Below, piece after piece: positions 24,301-33,300 of a stretch of DNA of 64,000 nt. A program made the position numbers and the translations under genes. The first letter of the stretch is position 1, and each line of letters opens with the position of its first letter. The stretch spans positions 34,594,342-34,658,341 of the forward strand of contig NW_022881614.1 of assembly GCF_003369915.1 (NCBI RefSeq), read 5' to 3'. The DNA comes from Drosophila miranda (Eukaryota; Arthropoda; Insecta; Diptera; Drosophilidae). The notes beneath the pieces were generated by a model. That model searched no databases. It was not told the origin of the DNA and was given only the letters and a program-made list of their open reading frames with translations.

Positions 24301-27300
24301 CTGAGTTCGACGATATTGAGCCTAGAGCTTTGATAGCTGCTTGGCTGTCCGAGAAGACGCACACTAAGTGCGTATCTAGAAGTAATTTGGAGACGATCGA
24401 AATGGCCTCCTTGATGGCTTCAACCTCCGCTTGGAACACACTACAGTGATCCGGGAGCCTGAAGCAATGACTGATGTTCAGCTCGCTGCAGTAGACTCCG
24501 CCTCCCACGCGGCCGTCTAGCTTTGAGCCATCAGTGTAGAAGTGGACCGCATTTGCAGGTCCTGGTTCACCCATCTCCCAGTCCTCCCTAGATGGGATTG
24601 ATACCTGGAAGGGCGTCGAGAGGTGATCACTGGGGATACAGTAATCTGTCCTCTCTGGTAATTGCGGGAGTCTCATCAGGATTCCCGAGTGCCCAACCGC
24701 GGATGCTTTCCACAGTCTGGCTTCTCTCATTCTGAGGGCGGAAAGTGTTGCCACCTTCTTTCCCATGAGATCCACAGGGAGGAGGTCCAGCACAGTATCC
24801 AGGGCTTCCCCTGGAGTAGTGCGTAGCCCGCCAGTTATGCATAGCTCTGCCATGCGTTGAACTCTGCTGAGTTTATTGAGGCATGTCCTTCTGTCCAAGG
24901 ATGGCCACCATACCACCACTCCATAGAGCATGATTGGTCGTATGATGGCGGTGTAGAGCCACCGAACTATATAGGGGGTCATTCCCCATTTTAGTCCGAT
25001 GGCTTTCCTGCAAGTATAGAGGGCCACTGTGGCCTTCTTTACTCTATCCTCTATGCTCAATTTCCAATCGAGCTTTCTATCGAGGATTAGGCCAAGATAC
25101 TTGGCGTTGTTGCTGAAGACTAGCGTTTCCCCACATAGTCTTGGGGAATCAGTACCGGAACTTTGTACTTCCTAGTGAAAAGCACCAGTTCCGTTTTAGA
25201 CGGGTTGACGCCTAACCCGCATTTGGCTGCCCATTTCGACATTTTCGTGAGAGTACTTGTCATGCACTCACACAATGTCTGCGGAAATTTTCCGGAGAAT
25301 GCTATGGCAACATCGTCCGCGTACGCCACCACACGGCAGCCACCCCCCTCTATCTCCCGCAGCAGTGTGTTCACTGCCACGTTCCATAGGAGGGGCGAGA
25401 GGACTCCGCCCTGCGGTGTGCCTCTGCTGACAAATCTGGTACACGTTGACGTCCCCAGTGATGCCTCAACCGTCCTGCATTGTAGCATCTGATCGATCAG
25501 GCTCACCGTCCTGGAGTCAACGCCCAGATCCGTCAGTGCGCCCGTGATGGCGGTCGGAAGGATGTTGTTAAAGGCGCCTTCTATGTCGAGGAAGGCTACT
25601 AGGGTGTACTCCTTAAAATTAAGGGATGCTTCGATGATCGATGTGATCGAGTGTAGGGCCGTTTCGGTGGATCTTCCCTTCCGATAGGCATGCTGGGAGT
25701 CTGAGATCAGACTGGACGGAATGCACGCCGTTAGATGCAGGCCCAGGAGCCGCTCCATCGCCTTTAGAAGAAAAGACGATAGACTTATGGGTCTGAAATC
25801 TTTTGGGGCAGTGTGCGAGGGCTTGCCTGCCTTGGGTATAAATACGACTTTGGTCTGAAGCCAGGTGTCAGGAATGCACCCGTGGGAGAAGATTCCCTCG
25901 TAAATTATTTTGAGCCAGTTAATGGCTTTATGTCCCGCGTGAATCAGTTGGGCAGGGAAAATGCCGTCTGGCCCCGCGGACTTGTAGGGTTTAAAGCTTC
26001 TGATCGCCCAGGAAATGTTCTCCTGGCTTAGCAGTCCCAAGATGGCATTTGAGGCGACAGAAGGAGGCGCGAGGTAGTTGGGTCTGTTTTCATCGCAGCC
26101 AGGGAAGTGGGTATTTAGGAGAAGATTTAGCGACTCCTCGCTGGACGTAGTCCACGACTGGTCGGTGTTCTTCAAGTAGCCCAGGGTGGGTGTTGTCTTC
26201 GAGAGAACTCTGCGCAAGCGTGAGGCTTCTGAGTTACTCTCGATTTCGCTGCAGAACTTACGCCAGGAGGCGCGTTTGGCTTTTCTAAGTTCTTTGTTGT
26301 AGGTTGACAGACTGGCCTTGTATTCGGCCCAGTTTTGCTCAACGTTTTCAGCCTTAGCTTTATTGAAGAGTCTCCGGGAGGCTTTCCGGAGTTCACCCAG
26401 TTTCGGATTCCACCATTCAGGTTTCTTCCGGCCTCTGTTCTTGCCAGAGGGGCATGCTTTGTCGAGCGCCTTATTGCAGGCGTCGGTAAAGATCTTAAGA
26501 AGACGAGTCGTGGCCTGCGTGGAGAACTCCTCCTCAGATGGGGGCTCAGGGAGAACACGACTGAGGTAATCAGAGTACCGAGTCCAGTTTGTCCGCCTGA
26601 TGTTTCGGAATCGGACTGGCTTCGGTACTGAGAAGGAGAAGACAGTTTCCACGTACCTGTGGTCCGAGAAGGAGTGCTCTTCCAGGACCCTCCAGGATAC
26701 AATGTTACGCTGTATCTCATGAGAGGCAAGCGTGAGGTCCAGGACCTCCTTGCGGTTTTTAATGATAAAGGTGGGATCACTACCCCGGTTTAGTAAGACC
26801 ATCTGAGTGGTCAGTAAGTAACTGAAAAGGTACTCACCCCTTTCGTTTGTGTCAGTGCTTCCCCACTGACAGTGATGTGCATTGGCATCGCACCCCACAA
26901 TTAGGCCGATGTCCTTGGCCGAGCAGTCTGCGATTAGAGCCCGGAGAGGCGCGTGTGGAGGGGGTCTGGTTGTTCATGCCCCATGTATGCGGAGCAGATC
27001 CTCAGTGAGCGCTCCTGGCCTTCGAGGCTCACTGCGGTGTGGTCTTCATTGCTGAAATTTGGGAGCAAAAATAGGTGCAACTCTCTTTTTGCAAGAATGC
27101 AGGTACGAATTTTACCTGCGGTTTCAGCTACATATAGCTTGTAGTCAGAAGTCCTCAGACCGGAGACCCTGTTTCCGAGGATCCAGGGCTCCTGAATGAG
27201 GACTATGTCGGCTCCACCCTTGGCCAGGTGGAGCAGTAGAGCAGCGCATGCTGCCTTACAATGGTGGAGGTTTATCTGCAGGAGCGTCAACGACATTCCT

Positions 27301-30300
27301 GAGGCTCGCCTCCACCATTGTTGCTTCTAGATCGCTGTCAGGGGACTCCGGCTCCTCCCCGACAACGATGTGGCTGAGACCTCTGGCTAGGTCGCTCTCG
27401 TCGAACGCGTAGTCGTCCAAGATATCGTCCGACCTCATGGACGCCGCATCCGACGCCGGGTTGTCTTCCTCGCACGAGGCCCCCTCTTTTGGGATCTCCG
27501 GCAGCTCCGGGTCTGGCTCGACCTCCGCTTGCCTGCCCTTGCGATCGGACTTGTAAGTGGATATGGTGACCTTCTTGTAGCCATAATCCACTACACCGTC
27601 CGACTTTGCGAGGAGATCAATGGATTCCTCATTTAGGACGAGGATAATCTGGCGCCTCTGAAGATAGACCTCTTTTAGGGCCGCCACCGCCTTTATGTAG
27701 AGAGCCGCAGAGCGAGCGTCTTGGTAGGCGATGGCTTTCACCTTGCCTTGATGCCACCCTGCGTCCTCACACTTTGGCGGTGGTCCGCCGTTCTCCTCCA
27801 GTTCCAGTAGGAACCGGTTCTGGAGCTCGTTCTCCACCAGGTGCCACTTATCGCGAGGGACATGGCCGTCCTCGGCGCCCCTGTCCAGGACACCGATCAG
27901 GGTCCTGCCCCTCGCCACCTCAGCGAACGACCGGTTCGTGAGGTGGGTCTTCACCCGCTTGGCTTGCTGGGCTTGGCCTGGCTGATTTGCGGGTCCTCCG
28001 CTGAGCGTTGCCGCTTGTTGGCGGCCTTGGCTGCGCCCTTTCCGGCTTTGGCTGGCTGGAACAGTGGAAGGATTGAGCAGGCCCACAGCCTCTGCTCCTT
28101 TCCTTCGGCTGACGCCTTGAAGTTCGGGTCTTCGTTGGACAGGATGAAAGCCGCTCGTTTCCTGTCCTGGTGCAGAGACGCTGCCCGCCGGGGCTCCCAT
28201 GGGTTCTTCGGTCCCGGTGCGCTTACCAGCCGCGATTACGCTCTGCTTGGCAGCCCCCCCGGTATCCGCTTCGCCCTTGGAGCCACCCGACTTGGAAGGA
28301 CCCGATTGGCTTTTCGGGCCCCCCTCGCTGCGGCTGCTGCCTGAAGACGGTGGACCGACTCAGTCTCCTTCCCCGTCTTCTTTGGACCCGGTTTCCCAGG
28401 CGCTGGTGCAGAGGGATTGGCTTGTCCCTCCGGTACTTTAAGAGGAGTACCGAGCTCCTTTGCGGTGTTTTTATTTGGTATTTTTGATATGTTTGGCATT
28501 TTTGTTAGGCGGGAAGGGGTTGGTCACCCGAGGCATAGCCCGCTTGCCCCGGGAAGCCTGATTTAAACTGGAGGTCGGCAGGTATCCAGAGTCCGCATAT
28601 TAGCGACCGGGCACCCCCCGGCCATGCATCCCTCGGCATATAACAGTGTCACCTTGGATTGGGGTAATTTCACTGAGAGTTTTCTTCTCTCCGCCCGACT
28701 ACCATTCGCCAGCATCCTAGCAGAGACATGACCGTGCTAGGACCTGTTTCCAGCCGCCCTCACGGGGAGAGTATAGTCGCACTTCCACCGGTGTGCACAG
28801 TTACGGCGGGTGACGGTTCGCTCGCAACCCTCTGTGTCCTAGGGGGGGGTGTGAGACGCAGACCGCACCGGGTATTACTAACCGGAGCGGCTGGGCCCGC
28901 GCCGAGTTCACAGTTGTGCGAGCCGACCCGTCATCCGTTTGTCCCCCTGTAGCACCCAATGGCTGACGGCCCAACTCGCATTAACATTCATAATTTCCAC
29001 GCGGCTCGGTTCTGGCAACTGTTCCTCAGAATCTGTTGACATTTCAAGTTGAGGTCGAAGAAGAAGGTTCTGTCTGGTGCTTTTCCTGCGCTTTCCTTGC
29101 CAAATAGCAGGAAATTGAAATGGGAAAAAGGAAAATTCAAATATGGCTGCAGGCCCAGACGGGCCGAGACCGGCACACCCCTCAACCGCTCAGCACTCCC
29201 CAAAAAAAAAAAAAACAACACCGCTCGGGGATGGGGAAAGGGAAAGCGGTTGCATCAATGTTTTATTTTTTTCCCCACTTAGTTGTTGTTTTGACTGCCG
29301 TGTCGCTTGTTTCCCTCATGGTGTCTGGCCCTGCCCTCTGATTGGTACACATACTTTTTTGCATGCCAAATTCGATTTCCACTTCCAGGATGCCTCGGTG
29401 GTGGTTTCCTGCTGACAAAATGGCGTTCACGGCGGCAGCCGGCTTCCGAATAGTTTAAGACCATTAGAAACGGTGGCGGCAATCGAGTAACCCTTTCCAC
29501 CGAACTTGTGACCTTTTCCAAGCGAGCGCGCCCGCCTCATAACGCTGACGCATTTAACCGTTGACGGGCCACAGACCCGGACCCAGCGCACAAACAGCTA
29601 CAGAGCACCCACCTTCGTCCACTCCTGCCACAGTTAGGTGCAACCCTGTCAGGGTTTTCAATGCATTTTCCGTTTCCTCTTGGGCTGGCTTTTCGAGAGT
29701 TATCGCTGCGTTCCCGGTTATGGCTGGGATCCTTTCAGAACCAGACCAGACCATACCATTCTAGCTCCAGATATGTACCTGCCTGCACTTTGTCTGCATC
29801 ACTTCTCACCTTTACCTTTGCCGCTACCTTTGCCTTTGCCTTTGCACTTTGCACAATTTTCATTTTCTTTGGGCCTTGTTTTCGTTTGCCTCTAACTGAC
29901 AATTTATCTCTGGCTGTTTGCCTAGGGGAGAGACTAGGCCTGGGATGGTGGCAGGGGTGTTACCAACGTTGTTTTCATTTTGTTTGATGGCAGGCGGAGA
30001 TAGTCCCAGACAGGTTCGGTTCCTGCCCAGGCCTGGTCCAAAACAAATGGTTACTCCTCTCTCTGCCTGTCTGATTTTTCATTACTCTGAGCCGCTCGAC
30101 TCTTCGGGGTCTGTCTCTGTCTCTGTTTTTATACCCGATACTCAAAATGAGTATTGGGGTATATTAGATTTGTGGTAAAAGTGAATGTGTGTAACGTCCA
30201 GAAGGAATCGTTTCCGACCCCATAAAGTATATATATGCTTGATCAGCATCAATAGCCGAGTCGATTGAGCCCTGTCTGTCTGTCTGTCTGTCCGTCTGTC

Positions 30301-33300
30301 CGTCTGTCCGTCCGTCCGTCTGTCCGTCTGTCCGTCCCCTTAAGCGCCTAGTGCTCAAAGACTATAAGAGCTAGAGCAACGATGTTTTGGATCCAGACTT
30401 CTGTGATATGTCACAAAGGATGAAAATCTGTGGCATCCACAATTTTAAAGATATGAGAAAACCAAAAACGTAGAATTGTAGAGAATGACCATATCTTTAA
30501 GACTGCGGAATCTGAATTGGATCGTATTATTATTATAGCCAGCATCAAGAGCCCTGTCTGTCTGTCTGTCTGTCCGTCTGTCCGTCTGTCCGTCCCCTTC
30601 AGCGCCTAGTGCTCAAAGACTATAAGAGCTAGAGCAACGATGTTTTGGATCCAGACTTCTGTGATATGTCACTGCTACAAAAATATTTCAAAAGTTCGCC
30701 CCGCCCACTTCCGCCCCCACAAAGGATGAAAATCTGTGGCATCCACAATTTTAAAGATATGAGAAAACCAAAAACGTAGAATCGTAGAGAATGACCATAT
30801 CTTTTAGACTGCAGAATCTGAATTGGATCGTATTATTATTATAGCCAGCATCAAGAAAACAATTTCATTTTTTCTCGCCCTGTCTCTCTCTAACACACAC
30901 GTAGCATAGGCGGCTTTGCTTAGAGTAAAACATTAGCGCCTAGATCTCAGAGACTACAAAAGCTAGAGCAACCAAATTTGGTATCCACACTCCTAATATA
31001 TCGGACCGAGACGAGTTTGTTTCAAAATTTCGCCACACCCCCTTCCGCCCCCGCAAAGGATGAAAATCTGGGGATTTTCACAAATCTCAAAGACTATTAA
31101 CGCTAGAGTAACCAAATTTTGTATCCGCACTCCTGTTAGATCTCACAATAAAACGTATATCTCAAAATTTCGCCCCACCCCCTTCCGCCCACACAAAGGA
31201 CGAAAATCTGTTGCATCCACAATATTGCAGATTCGAGAAAACTAAAAACGCAGAATCATAGATAACGACCATATCTATCTGATTGCTGAATCTGGATCAG
31301 ATCAGATCATTTTTATAGCCAAAGGAAACAAATCAATTTGCAGTGGCTACGCAGCGCGTGACGTCACGCTTACACTCATTTTCTGTCTCTCTCGCACGCA
31401 CTCTTTGTCGTGTCGTTTAATATTAGCGGCGTCTGCCGGAGGAGAGCCATACTGACTTAGTATCGGGTATAACTGTAGAGTTGCGGTGTCCGCAGCAACT
31501 CACAACGTTCCCCCTCGTTTCCTTTCTGTTTCTGTTTTCCTTTCATTAGTTGCCAGAGAGTGCACTCGCACTCCGCCCCTGAAGCGAGGCACCGCGTCAT
31601 CCTGTCGGGCAAAGTGTTTTTAATTCTCTCATTAGTAACTGAAATTACTCCACACACACAGCCAAGATTCTGTATTATGGATGATGGATGGTGCTTGATT
31701 GTGGATATGATATGTACTCTGCAGACTCCACAGATCTGTGTGTTTCCGGTTCTGTTTTGGTTCGCTTTCGTTCTGTTCGCTTTAATTGGTCCTTACAACA
31801 TCACTCTCTCATTAGTTTGATTGTACAGAAATTTTCTTCATAATTTGTCAATATTTAATGTTTGGTTTTTGGGAGCAAACAGAACGGATCAGCCAGAGGT
31901 ACAGTCTGCCAACCCTTGCCTGGCTCTTGTTTAGAAGTCAAGTGATATATGAGTCTCGTTTGTAATTAGATGCCATTACAATGTTTTTCGATTCCTGAAG
32001 GTACAGTCTGCCAACCCTTGCCTGGCTCTTGTTTGGAAGTCAAGTGATATATGAGTCTCGTTTGTAATTAGATGCCATTACAATGTTTTTCGATTCCTGA
32101 ATCACATTTCCTATTCGTGAGGGGTGTTCCGTTTCAATGACTTTCTGCTATACTATACGATCCATTTGACCCTTCAGAATGAACCAGATCTGGAGTCAAT
32201 TCGGAGAGCATTTATATGGGGTTTACTTATAAACAGACTCGGAAATTCTTCACTCTCAAGAAAGAGCCATCTGTGCACTCTCCTTTCTCTCTCTCTCTCT
32301 AGCGTTCCCTGCGATCTCTCTTCTGTCGCATAACTAATTAGCAATTAAGTATTAGCCACTTTCTGACACGCCCCAATTACGCGTCTGCACAGCCCCAAAG
32401 CCCAAGAACGAGGGGGAAGGAGGGAAATATAGTTTACATGCTAACGGTAAAACGGTTTACAGGCGACAAATGTTCTGGGAAGCTCTGGAAAGCCTCCACA
32501 CCTGACTCGCATGTCATTTCGTGCTCCAGCAGACACGCGGGCGTCCATCAAAGCAATTACTCGTATAATAATGGAACAAAATAAAACAAAAAACAGTCGA
32601 AAAACTCAAAACTCTTTTCTATGCTTACACATTTGTCATTTTGAGTGCGGTCCCCCCCAGCCCTTCCCCGTTGAACTCCAAGCATTTGCCACTGCAGCTG
32701 CGCTTTTGGCCTAGGCTTAGGCCGAGGCCTAGACCAAGACCAGGCCCAGAGTCACGCTGCTGCACTTAAAGTTCGCTGCGAGTCAGAAAACAGCAGCAGA
32801 AACAGAAAGAGAAACAGAAACAGCAACTGGGATAGAGCGATAGAAAAGAACCTGTTTTGGGCCTAGCCGAGTACACATGACATGACAGCCCATTGGCAGC
32901 CACAGTAAACGCTCGTTAATTACAAACGCAACAAATTTCATTTGTTTGCCAGAGGGAAAAATTATCTTTTACGGCTCGCACTTTGTTGTGCTTTTTATGG
33001 GAACATAAACATCACTTGCATTACGCATTTTTGTGACTCTCCTTATTTGGATCATAATTAAACATCCCCGATAGATACTTACTATTCCATCCACAAGATT
33101 TCACTACTAGATCCTGGAGCTCCCTTTGGCTACTGCCTCTCTTCCAAGGGCCAGTGTGATCCCCTGGAAATGGGGCACTTGATAGCCATTTCTATCCCAC
33201 ATTCGACACGCTACTATATTGATGGAGTGTTTGTTTTGGGCTTGTGTCCAATGGGGGGCGAAAAATGCTTTCTGGTCATGCTGCTGCTGCTCCATTGGAC

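Larger units (their letters stand above)
23552..28971 (-). mobile_element. LOA-clade non-LTR retrotransposon, full length, 12-bp target duplication
   Basis: A 5.4-kb LINE on the minus strand, bounded by the direct repeat CAACTCGCATTA at 23540-23551 and 28972-28983, a perfect 12-bp target-site duplication. The coding order is ORF1 (27256-28499), then endonuclease, RT and RNase H (23702-27296); a C-terminal RNase H in a Drosophila LINE indicates the LOA/Bilbo type. Instead of poly(A), the 3' end on the element strand finishes with repeats of TAACC (plus strand GGTTAGGTTAGGTTAAGG at 23552). Three single-base indels in C or G runs break the frames. Confidence 0.93.
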
